DNA of 12,220 nucleotides from an uncultured Bacillota bacterium (GCA_948466105.1 CAOJZR010000007.1:1-12220), one strand, 5' to 3'; numbered from the stretch's first letter, positions 1-7,002 are shown. The notes: a model not told the origin generated them from the letters alone. Program-made: numbers and translations.

Positions 1-789
1 ATCCTTTATCATCCTATTTTCTGTGATAGTGATGGAACATTCCCAAATCATCATCCTGATCCTAGTGTTTCAAGCAATATGCGTTTTTTACAAGAAAAAG
101 TTGTTGAACTAGGTTATGACATTGGAATTGGAATTGATGGTGATGCTGATAGAGTAGGAATTGTAGATGAAATGGGTAATATTATTCCTGCTGATTTATA
201 TATGCTTATTATGTATCGTTATTTAAACAAAAATTTAAAAAATCGTAAAGCTTTGTTTGATGTTAAATGTTCTAAAACTTTAATCGATGAATTAAAAAAA
301 TTAGATATTGAACCAGTTATGTATCGAACAGGTAATTCTTATTGCAATATGATGATGCAAAAGGGCGATTTTGATTTTGGTGGTGAATATTCAGGGCATG
401 TTTTTTTTAGAGATAAATTCTTAGGTTTTGATGATGGTATTTATGGTGGTCTTCGAATGATTGAGGTTTTATCTAATATAGATAAACCTCTTAGTTCAAT
501 GTTAAATAATATAAATAAATATATATCTACAGAAGAGATGAAATTTGAAACTAATGATGATATTAAATTTTCTATTGTTGAAAAAATGAAAAATTACGCT
601 TTAAATAAAAACTATAATGTTATTGATATTGATGGTGTTAGGGTTGAATTTGATGATGGATTTGCTCTTGTTAGGGCTTCTAATACTGGTCCTAACATTA
701 CTGCACGTTTTGAAGCAAAAACAAATGAAAGATTAAATGAATTAAAAGATGAATTTATAACCGTTTTAGAAAAATTAATCAAGGACTAG
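1..789 (+). CDS. Phosphomannomutase/phosphoglucomutase, 3' part (5' end outside window)
   Basis: This is the C-terminal 262 residues of an alpha-D-phosphohexomutase, which interconverts hexose 6-phosphate and hexose 1-phosphate in the cytoplasm for sugar-nucleotide and envelope synthesis. The reading frame is open from base 1, so the gene is cut by the window edge; the first internal ATG (79) is not the start. Visible motifs, in order: a CDSDGTFPNHHPDP segment typical of the family; the metal-binding loop GIDGDADR (codons at about 136-159); the sugar-binding loop GGEYSGH (about 379-399); and the C-terminal phosphate-binding stretch RASNTGP (about 676-696). The catalytic phosphoserine lies upstream of the window. 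It ends in TAG and is followed by a perfect terminator hairpin. Mannose versus glucose preference cannot be read from the sequence, so no symbol is given. Confidence 0.93.
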   Translation: MLYHPIFCDSDGTFPNHHPDPSVSSNMRFLQEKVVELGYDIGIGIDGDADRVGIVDEMGNIIPADLYMLIMYRYLNKNLKNRKALFDVKCSKTLIDELKKLDIEPVMYRTGNSYCNMMMQKGDFDFGGEYSGHVFFRDKFLGFDDGIYGGLRMIEVLSNIDKPLSSMLNNINKYISTEEMKFETNDDIKFSIVEKMKNYALNKNYNVIDIDGVRVEFDDGFALVRASNTGPNITARFEAKTNERLNELKDEFITVLEKLIKD

Positions 790-821
790 AAGGCTTGCTA
801 GATATAATAGCTTTATTTTAT

Positions 822-858
822 AAAAGAATTACAAGGAAAATGTAATTCTTTTAATTTT
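822..858 (+). terminator. Rho-independent terminator of the phosphohexomutase gene
   Basis: A perfect 12-bp stem (822-833 with 841-852) encloses a 7-base loop, and the 3' arm runs into T-rich sequence (TTTTAATTTT). It lies 33 bases after the stop codon and separates this gene from the next operon. Confidence 0.85.
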
Positions 859-949
859 GATGCTAAAAAAATATAAAGTAAAAATAAGAAAAATATTTAA
901 CAAATAATAGAAATTTGTATCAAAATAAATACAAAATATTAAAATTAGT

Positions 950-978
950 TTGGAAATTAATAAAATTTGTTATATAAT
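950..978 (+). promoter_or_regulatory. Sigma-A-type promoter of the acyltransferase-kinase-rhodanese operon
   Basis: TTGGAA (950-955) and a perfect TATAAT (973-978) are separated by 17 bases and lie 23 bases upstream of the ATG at 1002. It is the only good promoter in the 212-base gap 790-1001, which otherwise holds just the upstream terminator and AT-rich spacer. Confidence 0.7.
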
Positions 979-1001
979 AGACCGAGAAAGTTGGTGTATT
1001 T

Positions 1002-1931
1002 ATGGAATATAAATTTTTATCTCCTTTAGAAGAAGAAAAAAAGTCAAAAGATGAATTAATCAATTATTATAAAAAAATGCGTACATATTATCAAAAAGAA
1101 AAACCAAGAAATACAATATTACCACATAAGCCTGGTCATAAAATAGCTTTACCGCTTATGAAAACAACGAAAAATTTTGAAATAGAATATATGAATAAAA
1201 ATAAATTAGATACTAATGCTTCAAATATAATATATGCGGTCAACCATTCCAATTGCCATGATATACCAACAGTTTGTGAAATAATTAAAAAACAAGCGTT
1301 CATTTTGTTAGGTGTGCAAGATTTAAGAATTATTGATAGCCTTGTTTTTTCAATGAATGGACGTATTGATGTAGATAGAAAAGATAAAATGAGTAAAGCT
1401 CTAGCTAAAGAAGAAATGCTCAAGTTACTACTACATAATCAAAGAATAATTGTTTTTCCTGAAGCAACTTGGAATACAACTGAAAATCTATTGCATCTTC
1501 CAATAAATTGGGGAATTTTAGATATTGCTAAAATTGCAGGTGCTATTATAAAACCAATTAATCTAGAATATATAAATGATAAATGTATTGCCAATATTGG
1601 TGATGATATATTAGTTTCTTTTACCGATTCTAAAACTAAAAAAATTGTAGAATTAGAGGATGCTTTTTCAACTTTAAAATGGGATTGTTTAGATGAATTT
1701 GCTCATAGCCTTAGAAGTGAAATAACGCAAAAAGATTATGATATTTATAGTAAAGATAGATATGAAGAATATAAAAAATTAGATGTTGAATATGAGCAGT
1801 CTATTATTAGAAAAAAATACATAACAGAAGAAGAAGCTTTTAGATTTTTATTAGACTTAGAATTAAATAAAGATAATGCTTTTTTAGCTAGTGTGAAAAA
1901 AGAATATGTTTTAAAATATAAAGCTTGTTAA
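1002..1931 (+). CDS. PlsC-like lysophospholipid acyltransferase family protein
   Basis: This 309-residue protein carries the glycerolphosphate acyltransferase signature. Block I is NHSNCHD (His82-x4-Asp87, the catalytic pair). Block II-like sequence is GRIDVDR (120-126). Block III is FPEATWN (152-158), with Ala where many homologues have FPEGT. Such enzymes transfer acyl chains to lysophosphatidate or related acceptors at the membrane; the substrate is not deducible here. Unlike classical PlsC there is no obvious N-terminal membrane helix. About 75 lysine-rich residues precede block I, and a charged tail of about 100 residues follows the core. The start at 1002 has only a weak ribosome site (TTGGTG) but sits well behind the promoter. 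It is the first gene of an operon with the histidine kinase 47 bases downstream. The family is clear; the exact reaction is not. Confidence 0.8.
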   Translation: MEYKFLSPLEEEKKSKDELINYYKKMRTYYQKEKPRNTILPHKPGHKIALPLMKTTKNFEIEYMNKNKLDTNASNIIYAVNHSNCHDIPTVCEIIKKQAFILLGVQDLRIIDSLVFSMNGRIDVDRKDKMSKALAKEEMLKLLLHNQRIIVFPEATWNTTENLLHLPINWGILDIAKIAGAIIKPINLEYINDKCIANIGDDILVSFTDSKTKKIVELEDAFSTLKWDCLDEFAHSLRSEITQKDYDIYSKDRYEEYKKLDVEYEQSIIRKKYITEEEAFRFLLDLELNKDNAFLASVKKEYVLKYKAC

Positions 1932-1978
1932 ACAACTCTACATATGGTATTATTTATTTAGTAGAAAGTAGGAGTTGT
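1932..1978 (+). promoter_or_regulatory. Hairpin that would mask the kinase gene's ribosome binding site
   Basis: ACAACTCTAC (1932-1941), beginning right after the acyltransferase stop codon (1929-1931), pairs with GTAGGAGTTGT (1968-1978), which ends right before the kinase ATG. This gives ten base pairs with one bulged G and a 26-base loop. The AGGAG ribosome site (1970-1974) lies inside the right arm. No T run follows, so it is not a terminator. A ribosome finishing the upstream gene would cover the left arm and open the structure, so translational coupling is the simplest reading (inference). Confidence 0.5.
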
Positions 1979-3940
1979 ATGCCAAATTTATATTTTACAA
2001 TATGTGCTTTTTTTGTAGCCTTTTTATTATTAATACTATTCTTTATTAAAAGGAACATTAACAATAAAGAAACCAAAATATTTAGAGTAATGTTAATATC
2101 TAGTTTTATAGATTGCATTTGTATGTTTGTCATAATATATACAGCATATGAAAATCCTAACCAAATAGTACTTATGAAAATATACAATAAAATAGATTTT
2201 ATTCAGTATATCATTTGGGCCTCAGCATTATTTTTATATTTTTATCATATATCAAGTAAAAAATATTACAATAATGTATTAAAATTTATCTTCATCTTTA
2301 ATATAATAGGTGGATTATTAATGTTATTTACTAAAGTTAATATTCATATTCATGATAATTCAATGTATTCTTATGGTCCTAGTGTTAATATTACGTATGC
2401 TATATGTTTTATTTATTTTTTATTAATTTTATTTACTGTTTTAAAAAATATTAAAAATATTTATTCTAAAAAGTATATACCACTTTTAGCTTTAATAGCT
2501 TTAGTTACTTTAACATTATTTACTAATAAATATAATTCAGAGTTGTTAATCATCCCAGCTGTTCTTTCATATATCGATTTAATAATGTATTTCACTATTG
2601 AAAATCCTGATATAAAATTATTATCACAAATGGCTTTAGCCAAAGATCAAGCTGAAAAAGCTAATCGTGCTAAAAGTGATTTTTTATCAAGCATGAGTCA
2701 TGAGATAAGAACACCTTTAAATGCAATTGTTGGATTATCTGAAGATATTTTAAATTATAAAACACAAGTTCCAAAAGAAGTAGTTGAAGATTCTATTGAT
2801 ATTCAAAATGCCAGTCATACTTTACTTGAAATAGTAGGTAATATATTAGATATCAATAAAATAGAGTCTGAAAAATTAGAAATTATAAATAACCCCTATA
2901 ACTTTAAAGATGAAATCACATCTTTATGCAAAGTAACAGCAACAAGAATTGGTGAAAAACCAATTGAATTTAAATTATATATAGCAGAGGATATTCCATA
3001 TGAATTAATTGGCGATAAAGTTCGTATCAAACAAATTATTAATAACTTATTATCTAATGCAATTAAATATACAGAAAAAGGGTTAATCACATTGAATGTT
3101 AAATGCATTAATCACAATACTACATGTAATTTAATTATCAGTGTTCAAGATACTGGTAGAGGAATTAAAGCTGAATTAATAAATAAGTTATTTACTAAAT
3201 TTGAACGTTTAGATATTGAAAAAAATACTACAACAGAAGGAACAGGACTAGGACTAGCTATTACTAAAAGTCTTGTTGAAATGATGCATGGTAAAATAAA
3301 TGTGCAAAGCCAATTCAAAGAAGGTTCTATCTTTGTTGTACAAATTCCTCAGAAAATAAGCAAATTAACTAATCCTTTAACCAATGCCCAAATCATAAAT
3401 GAAGCAGAAGATATTATTAATGCCAATTTAGAAGATAATAATATATATAAAGATAAAAAAGTATTAATTGTTGATGATAATAAATTAAATATCAAAGTTG
3501 CTAAAAAAGCACTAGCAAGCTTTAATTTTAATATTGATGAGTGTTATGATGGTAGAGAATGTTTAGATAAAATAAATAATGGTAGTGTTTACGATTTGAT
3601 TTTAATGGATATAATGATGCCTAATATGAGTGGAATAACAACTATTAAAAATTTAAAAACTAATCCTGATTTTAAAACACCAGTTATAGCTTTAACAGCT
3701 GATGCAATAGCTGGTGCTCAAGATAAATACATAAGTGAAGGCTTTACTGATTATATTGCTAAACCATTTTCAAAAGCTCAAATAAAAGAAAAAATTGACA
3801 TAATCTTTAAAACCAAAAATAACATAAAAGAAAAAAGTAATTTTGATTCTTTTTCAGGAACTACTTATGTATTTGATGCTAAAGAAAAAGAAGAGTATAT
3901 GATTAAAAATGGTAAAAAAATAAAAGGAGAAATGAAATGA
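1979..3940 (+). CDS. Membrane-bound hybrid histidine kinase with C-terminal receiver domain
   Basis: This sensor kinase is 653 residues from ATG 1979. That start is chosen because AGGAG lies four bases upstream; the longer frame from TTG 1925 has no ribosome site. Residues 1-210 form about six to seven hydrophobic helices, the likely sensor. A short linker leads to the HisKA H-box MSHEIRTPLN, with phospho-accepting His241. The ATP-binding domain follows: N box NLLSNAIKYT (about 356-365), G1 DTGRGI, F box FTKFERLD and G2 GTGLGLAI. A receiver domain spans about 493-610, with VDDN, the phospho-acceptor in LMDIMMP (Asp544) and the KPF lysine. No HPt or DNA-binding domain is present, so the phosphate must pass to a protein outside this window or the receiver acts intramolecularly. 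A tail of about 40 charged residues follows. The gene overlaps the rhodanese gene by ATGA. The signal is unknown. Confidence 0.92.
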   Translation: MPNLYFTICAFFVAFLLLILFFIKRNINNKETKIFRVMLISSFIDCICMFVIIYTAYENPNQIVLMKIYNKIDFIQYIIWASALFLYFYHISSKKYYNNVLKFIFIFNIIGGLLMLFTKVNIHIHDNSMYSYGPSVNITYAICFIYFLLILFTVLKNIKNIYSKKYIPLLALIALVTLTLFTNKYNSELLIIPAVLSYIDLIMYFTIENPDIKLLSQMALAKDQAEKANRAKSDFLSSMSHEIRTPLNAIVGLSEDILNYKTQVPKEVVEDSIDIQNASHTLLEIVGNILDINKIESEKLEIINNPYNFKDEITSLCKVTATRIGEKPIEFKLYIAEDIPYELIGDKVRIKQIINNLLSNAIKYTEKGLITLNVKCINHNTTCNLIISVQDTGRGIKAELINKLFTKFERLDIEKNTTTEGTGLGLAITKSLVEMMHGKINVQSQFKEGSIFVVQIPQKISKLTNPLTNAQIINEAEDIINANLEDNNIYKDKKVLIVDDNKLNIKVAKKALASFNFNIDECYDGRECLDKINNGSVYDLILMDIMMPNMSGITTIKNLKTNPDFKTPVIALTADAIAGAQDKYISEGFTDYIAKPFSKAQIKEKIDIIFKTKNNIKEKSNFDSFSGTTYVFDAKEKEEYMIKNGKKIKGEMK

Positions 3941-4296
3941 AAAAAATACTAATTATAATCTGTCTTTTACTAGCATTATGTGGATGTACTAATAATCAGA
4001 ATAACACTAATCTTTCTAAAGAAGAAAAACTAAGTAAAATAATTCAAAAAAATAATTATATTATTATTGATGTTAGAACAAAAGAAGAGTATAAAGAAGG
4101 ACATGTTGTTGATGCAATTAATATTCCATATGATGAGATTAATAAAAATATTAAATTAGATAAAGATAAGACAATTGTTGTTTATTGTAAAAGTGGAAAT
4201 AGAAGTAAAATTGCTTTTAATACATTAAGTGACCTAGGCTATGAAGTTTTTGATTTAGGAGCTTATGATAGCATAAGTCTTGAAAAAACAAATTAA
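3937..4296 (+). CDS. Rhodanese-domain lipoprotein
   Basis: This 119-residue protein opens with a lipoprotein signal peptide: MKK, a hydrophobic stretch, then the lipobox LCGC with lipidated Cys17. It is expected to be anchored on the outer face of the membrane. A single rhodanese domain follows, with IIDVRTKEEY (43-52), GHVVDAINIP (55-64) and the active-site loop CKSGNRS, where Cys84 is the predicted sulfur-accepting cysteine. The family carries sulfane sulfur; the physiological donor and acceptor are unknown. The ATG overlaps the kinase's TGA, and AGGAG lies seven bases upstream inside the kinase gene, so the two are translationally linked. It is the last gene of the operon, and its final codons form the left arm of the terminator. 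An accessory role in the sensing done by the kinase is possible but unproven. Confidence 0.9.
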   Translation: MKKILIIICLLLALCGCTNNQNNTNLSKEEKLSKIIQKNNYIIIDVRTKEEYKEGHVVDAINIPYDEINKNIKLDKDKTIVVYCKSGNRSKIAFNTLSDLGYEVFDLGAYDSISLEKTN

Positions 4297-4314
4297 AATA
4301 ATTTGTTTTTTTTT
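4283..4314 (+). terminator. Rho-independent terminator ending the kinase-rhodanese operon
   Basis: A perfect 13-bp AT-rich stem (4283-4295 with 4299-4311) has a 3-base loop and runs into nine T residues (4306-4314). The left arm overlaps the last codons and stop of the rhodanese gene. Confidence 0.88.
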
Positions 4315-4362
4315 GTTAGATTTTAGCTACTTGTTCTATATTTATTTTGGATATAAAGACAA

Positions 4363-4368
4363 TATAAT
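4363..4368 (+). promoter_or_regulatory. Possible -10 box of the ZIP transporter gene
   Basis: A perfect TATAAT lies between the upstream terminator and the ribosome site. No convincing -35 box is seen at 16-18 bases, and the leader would be only about 14 bases, so the assignment is tentative. Confidence 0.35.
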
Positions 4369-4388
4369 TATAAAAAGAGGTGATAAGA

Positions 4389-5129
4389 GTGAATTCTATA
4401 AATGGTTTTATATTAACAACACTAGCTGGTCTTTCTACAATGTTAGGTACATTTATTATTTTTTTTAAGAAAAAAAATGATAAAATTATTGCTGGTGCTT
4501 TAAGTTTTGCAGCAGGCGTTATGATTTGTGTGTCATTTATGGATTTAATTCCAGAAGGTTTTAGCCTATTACGAGAGACTTTTTTATTAATTCCAAGTTT
4601 TTTAATTGCTGGGATTTTTATTTTAATTGGGATTATTGTTTCCAACAGTATTGATAAATATATACCTATGACTGATACTAATGGGCTATATAGAGTAGGG
4701 ATTATATCAATGCTGGCTATCATTCTTCATAATATTCCAGAGGGAATCGCAACATTTATAACAAGTGATAATAATATCACCTTAGGAATTACGCTTACAA
4801 TCGCTATAGCTCTCCATAATATCCCAGAAGGTATAAGTATCTCGGTTCCTATCTATTATGCCACCAAGAGCCGAAAAAAAGCTTTATTATATACACTTAT
4901 ATCAGGTTTATCTGAACCATTAGGTGCTTTGCTTGCATATTTCTTTTTAAAACAATATGTTAATAATGTAATTATGGGTATGCTTCTTATGATCATTGCT
5001 GGAATAATGCTTCATATTGCTAAAGAGGAATTACTTCCTACATCTAAACAATATAATTACTTAAATATAACTTTCAAATGGTTTTTACTTGGTTTAGGGT
5101 TTATGTTTGTCGCTGGTTTATTTTTTTAA
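4389..5129 (+). CDS. ZIP-family divalent metal transporter
   Basis: This inner-membrane importer of zinc or related divalent metals has 246 residues, the usual size for bacterial ZupT/GufA-type proteins, with about eight hydrophobic helices. Two HNIPEG motifs (114-119 and 143-148), in helices IV and V, form the binuclear metal site. FMDLIPEG (50-57) and SGLSEPLG (172-179) are the other conserved helices. The loop after helix III is short and lacks the His-rich cluster found in many ZIP proteins. The start chosen is GTG 4389, because GAGGTGAT (4377-4384) lies at the right distance. The in-frame GTG at 4380 falls inside that ribosome site. It stands alone between two terminators, so it is probably expressed independently. 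Metal preference (Zn, Fe, Mn) cannot be decided, so no symbol is given. Confidence 0.92.
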   Translation: MNSINGFILTTLAGLSTMLGTFIIFFKKKNDKIIAGALSFAAGVMICVSFMDLIPEGFSLLRETFLLIPSFLIAGIFILIGIIVSNSIDKYIPMTDTNGLYRVGIISMLAIILHNIPEGIATFITSDNNITLGITLTIAIALHNIPEGISISVPIYYATKSRKKALLYTLISGLSEPLGALLAYFFLKQYVNNVIMGMLLMIIAGIMLHIAKEELLPTSKQYNYLNITFKWFLLGLGFMFVAGLFF

Positions 5130-5143
5130 AAGTAGGGAATAAG

Positions 5144-5172
5144 AAAAGAGATAACAACATTATCTCTTTTTT
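5144..5172. terminator. Bidirectional terminator between the ZIP gene and the 57-residue ORF
   Basis: A perfect 11-bp stem (5144-5154 with 5160-5170) has a CAACA loop. On the plus strand it ends in six T residues for the ZIP gene. On the minus strand the 3' side reads TTTTCTT, ten bases beyond the stop of the small gene, so it can serve both convergent genes. Confidence 0.8.
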
Positions 5173-5179
5173 GGGCTTC

Positions 5180-5353
5180 TTATTCAAGATCAAATGACTT
5201 ACTTGAATCTTCATCAAGTTGGAATGATTTGCTTTCGCTTTTGAATCCCATATCGTTTTTGTGATTATCAGTAACATTGTTATTATTTCTATTAGTAACA
5301 TTGTTACGTTTATCACAATTTGAAGCTTGAATGTTTTTCTTATTCTTTTTCAT
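5180..5353 (-). CDS. Small Asn-rich hydrophilic protein, possibly a spore protein
   Basis: This 57-residue ORF starts with ATG (5351-5353) and ends with TAA (5180-5182), and is preceded by a good GGGTGAT ribosome site (5359-5365). The protein begins MKKNKKN, then is rich in Asn with a repeated NNVT unit (residues 17-20 and 25-28), and ends with an acidic part holding SKSFQLDE and SKSFDLE. It has one Cys (13) and no hydrophobic helix or signal peptide, so it should be a soluble, probably disordered cytoplasmic protein. A sequence matching the forespore sigma-G promoter lies directly upstream, and a terminator follows. I do not recognise a named family. The repeated S-F-x-L tail and Asn-rich body recall short unnamed Firmicute proteins thought to be spore-associated, but that is an impression, not a match. 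It is convergent with the ZIP gene and divergent from the membrane protein at 5460. Confidence 0.72.
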   Translation of the reverse strand: MKKNKKNIQASNCDKRNNVTNRNNNNVTDNHKNDMGFKSESKSFQLDEDSSKSFDLE

Positions 5354-5370
5354 TTTTTATCACCCAGTAT

Positions 5371-5400
5371 TATTATGAGTATATTTATTTTTAATTATAC
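5371..5400 (-). promoter_or_regulatory. Sigma-G-like promoter of the 57-residue ORF
   Basis: On the minus strand GTATA (5396-5400) is followed after 18 bases by CATAATA (5371-5377). This fits the forespore sigma-G consensus as known from Bacillus (GHATR, 17-18 bases, CATNHTA) at every defined position. The start codon is 17 bases beyond the -10 box, so the leader would be very short, beginning about at the ribosome site. An overlapping sigma-A-like TATAAT on the same strand (5394-5399) has no -35 partner. Confidence 0.55.
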
Positions 5401-5407
5401 ATTTTTC

Positions 5408-5436
5408 TTTTCAATTTTTTTTAAATGTGTTAAAAT
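5408..5436 (+). promoter_or_regulatory. Extended -10 promoter of the membrane protein at 5460
   Basis: TTTTCA (5408-5413) and TAAAAT (5431-5436) are spaced by 17 bases, with TGT directly before the -10 box making it an extended -10. It lies 23 bases before the ATG at 5460. Confidence 0.6.
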
Positions 5437-5459
5437 AATAGCTAAAAAGGAGAAAACTT

Positions 5460-6071
5460 ATGAAAATAAATACATTTTTAACAGATTATTATCAATATTT
5501 ATATCTTAATCGTAAGAAAAATATCAAAGAAAACCTATTGCTTTTGATACTTATTATTACTTTAATATTATCCTTGTTATTACTTTTTGATTTAATAATG
5601 ACTTTTTCGTTATTAAAATTAATATGTATTATTATATTAATAACATTATTTAGTAGTCTATCTTTAATATTTAAAAGTGAATTAAAGGAATTGTTTAAAT
5701 CATTTAATAAAAAGCAAAAAAATCTTTATAAGAAAAAAAAAGAAAAAGATAAAGAGTTTATTATAAAATCATTAAAAAAAGCTAAACTATATGATGTAAG
5801 TAAAATAGATACTGTTATTATGTATTTAAATGCATCAGCTAAAAGTATTAATACAATAAGTATCATCAATAACATTATCATTGTTTTTATTATGTATGCA
5901 TTAGTTAATAATTATGTAAGTCTAATTATTGGTATTATAATAACACTTGTAATTACAATCTTAATTTCGCTAATTATTTCTACCTATACTAATAAATTAT
6001 CACGAATTTTAAGCTTAAATAATAAAAACACTTTAATTGAAATATTATGTGAAATTAGAATTGAAATGTAA
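5460..6071 (+). CDS. Unrecognised four-helix membrane protein
   Basis: This 203-residue protein is not assignable to a family. The start is ATG 5460, with AAGGAG seven bases upstream. Two hydrophobic hairpins are visible: helices at about 25-46 and 50-71, then about 133-150 and 152-175. They are separated by a very lysine-rich loop (72-115) with runs such as KKKKEKDK, presumably cytoplasmic. There is no cleavable signal peptide, catalytic motif or Cys pair. The short C-terminal tail (176-203) is polar and then mildly hydrophobic. The two-plus-two layout around a basic cytoplasmic segment could fit a scaffold or transporter subunit, but no function should be inferred. It stands alone: a divergent small gene on one side and a convergent regulator gene on the other. 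Confidence 0.8.
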   Translation: MKINTFLTDYYQYLYLNRKKNIKENLLLLILIITLILSLLLLFDLIMTFSLLKLICIIILITLFSSLSLIFKSELKELFKSFNKKQKNLYKKKKEKDKEFIIKSLKKAKLYDVSKIDTVIMYLNASAKSINTISIINNIIIVFIMYALVNNYVSLIIGIIITLVITILISLIISTYTNKLSRILSLNNKNTLIEILCEIRIEM

Positions 6072-6150
6072 TTCTTTTTTTAAAAAGAACTAGTTAACAT
6101 AATATATATTATAAGATTTTCATAATTTGTTAAATATATATAAATAACCA

Positions 6151-6207
6151 TAAAAAAAGCATAAATTTTTAGTAATTTCTTTTTAGAATTAAAAAGCTAT
6201 TTATGCT
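6151..6207 (-). terminator. Terminator of the XRE-family regulator gene
   Basis: Read on the minus strand, a 9-bp outer stem (6199-6207 with 6158-6166) encloses an AT-rich inner region that can also pair imperfectly, and it is followed by seven T residues (6152-6158). It sits about 30 bases beyond the regulator's stop codon. Confidence 0.7.
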
Positions 6208-6234
6208 AATAAAAATATAATTTCTTAAATTAGA

Positions 6235-7002
6235 TTAATCAACCCGTGATTGAATTTCAGCAATTTTTTCTAAGACTTCAGCAGCATTTTTTTCATTGAT
6301 TTCAGTATAGCCAAGCTCTTTTAAGGCTTGAACTTTAGCAGAATTGAGTTGTAAAGTACGACTCATTTTTTCTTCTTTTTTATGTTCTATTTGTTCAACA
6401 AAACGTTTATGAGCATCAGCTATTTTAGTTCTTGAAGCTCCTCCGCCTCTATATAATGAAAAGCCAGAGAACATTATACCTTCAAATACAAATTGTTCTT
6501 CTTCATTGAAAATAAATTCTAAAGGTTTTACAAAACCAGATGATTTTGCAATATAAGCTAAAGTATATTTTGCCTCTTTAGAACTATCTAAAATTTGTAC
6601 AAGGTGGTATAAATATTTTAATATATAATACGAATCTTCTTTGTCATCAACAATTTCTTTTAATAAATCAACAATATTATGCATAAGATCTTTTTGTTTT
6701 TTACTCATTCCATTAAATAGATTATCTGTATCACTTTCTAATCTAATAGAACTATCTATTAAAGTATTTAACTTTGTTTCAACATTTAAAATATAATCAG
6801 TATCTACTTTGATATTATCCAACTCATCACTAGACTTTATTCCTAATAAGTTAAATAATAGTACTTTTTTATCTTTTGGCCATTTGTTTAAATCATCAAA
6901 TTCAAGATAATTATAAACCATTTGTCTAGATACACCTAAAAATTTAGCCAATTTAACTTTTGAAATACCTAATTCGTGAAGTATTTCATTTAACTTATCC
7001 AT
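6235..7002 (-). CDS. XRE-family transcriptional regulator with a long uncharacterised C-terminal part
   Basis: This 255-residue protein has an N-terminal Cro/C1-type helix-turn-helix at about 3-35; the core SKVKLAKFLGVSRQMVYNYL has the usual A-x-x-L-G-V-S-R pattern. Residues 65-145 are predicted helical and partly coiled, with repeated acidic/lysine stretches. Residues 146-205 form a distinct segment containing AKSSGFVKPLEF and a glycine patch, YRGGGASR. Residues 205-255 are a charged helical tail. No ligand-binding or peptidase domain is recognised, so the role of the C-terminal part is open. The ATG at 7002 has a strong AGGAGG nine bases upstream; an ATG five bases earlier is out of frame. 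It lies 73 bases downstream of mnmA with its own good promoter and with repeats that may be its operator, which suggests autoregulation (inference). Confidence 0.82.
   Translation of the reverse strand: MDKLNEILHELGISKVKLAKFLGVSRQMVYNYLEFDDLNKWPKDKKVLLFNLLGIKSSDELDNIKVDTDYILNVETKLNTLIDSSIRLESDTDNLFNGMSKKQKDLMHNIVDLLKEIVDDKEDSYYILKYLYHLVQILDSSKEAKYTLAYIAKSSGFVKPLEFIFNEEEQFVFEGIMFSGFSLYRGGGASRTKIADAHKRFVEQIEHKKEEKMSRTLQLNSAKVQALKELGYTEINEKNAAEVLEKIAEIQSRVD

Noticed and set aside
1136..1423. Minus-strand ORF of 95 codons inside the acyltransferase gene
   Set aside because: It lies opposite a well-supported enzyme gene, has no ribosome site and no recognisable motif.
1925..1978. Earlier TTG start for the hybrid kinase
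   Set aside because: No ribosome site precedes it, and it would add 18 residues encoded across the hairpin; ATG 1979 has AGGAG.
4280..4468. 62-codon plus-strand ORF between the rhodanese and ZIP genes
   Set aside because: It runs through the terminator and into the ZIP gene in another frame and has no ribosome site.
4316..4723. Minus-strand ORF of 135 codons opposite the ZIP gene
   Set aside because: It is the complement of conserved ZIP membrane helices; hydrophobic codons mirror into open frames. No start signals.
5101..5316. 71-codon minus-strand frame overlapping the small Asn-rich gene
   Set aside because: The other frame (5180-5353) has the ribosome site, promoter and terminator at the right places; this one runs through the terminator.
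6072..6089. Hairpin right after the four-helix protein gene as its terminator
   Set aside because: The A/T arms can pair, but no T run follows and the stem is only about seven AT-rich pairs; not convincing.
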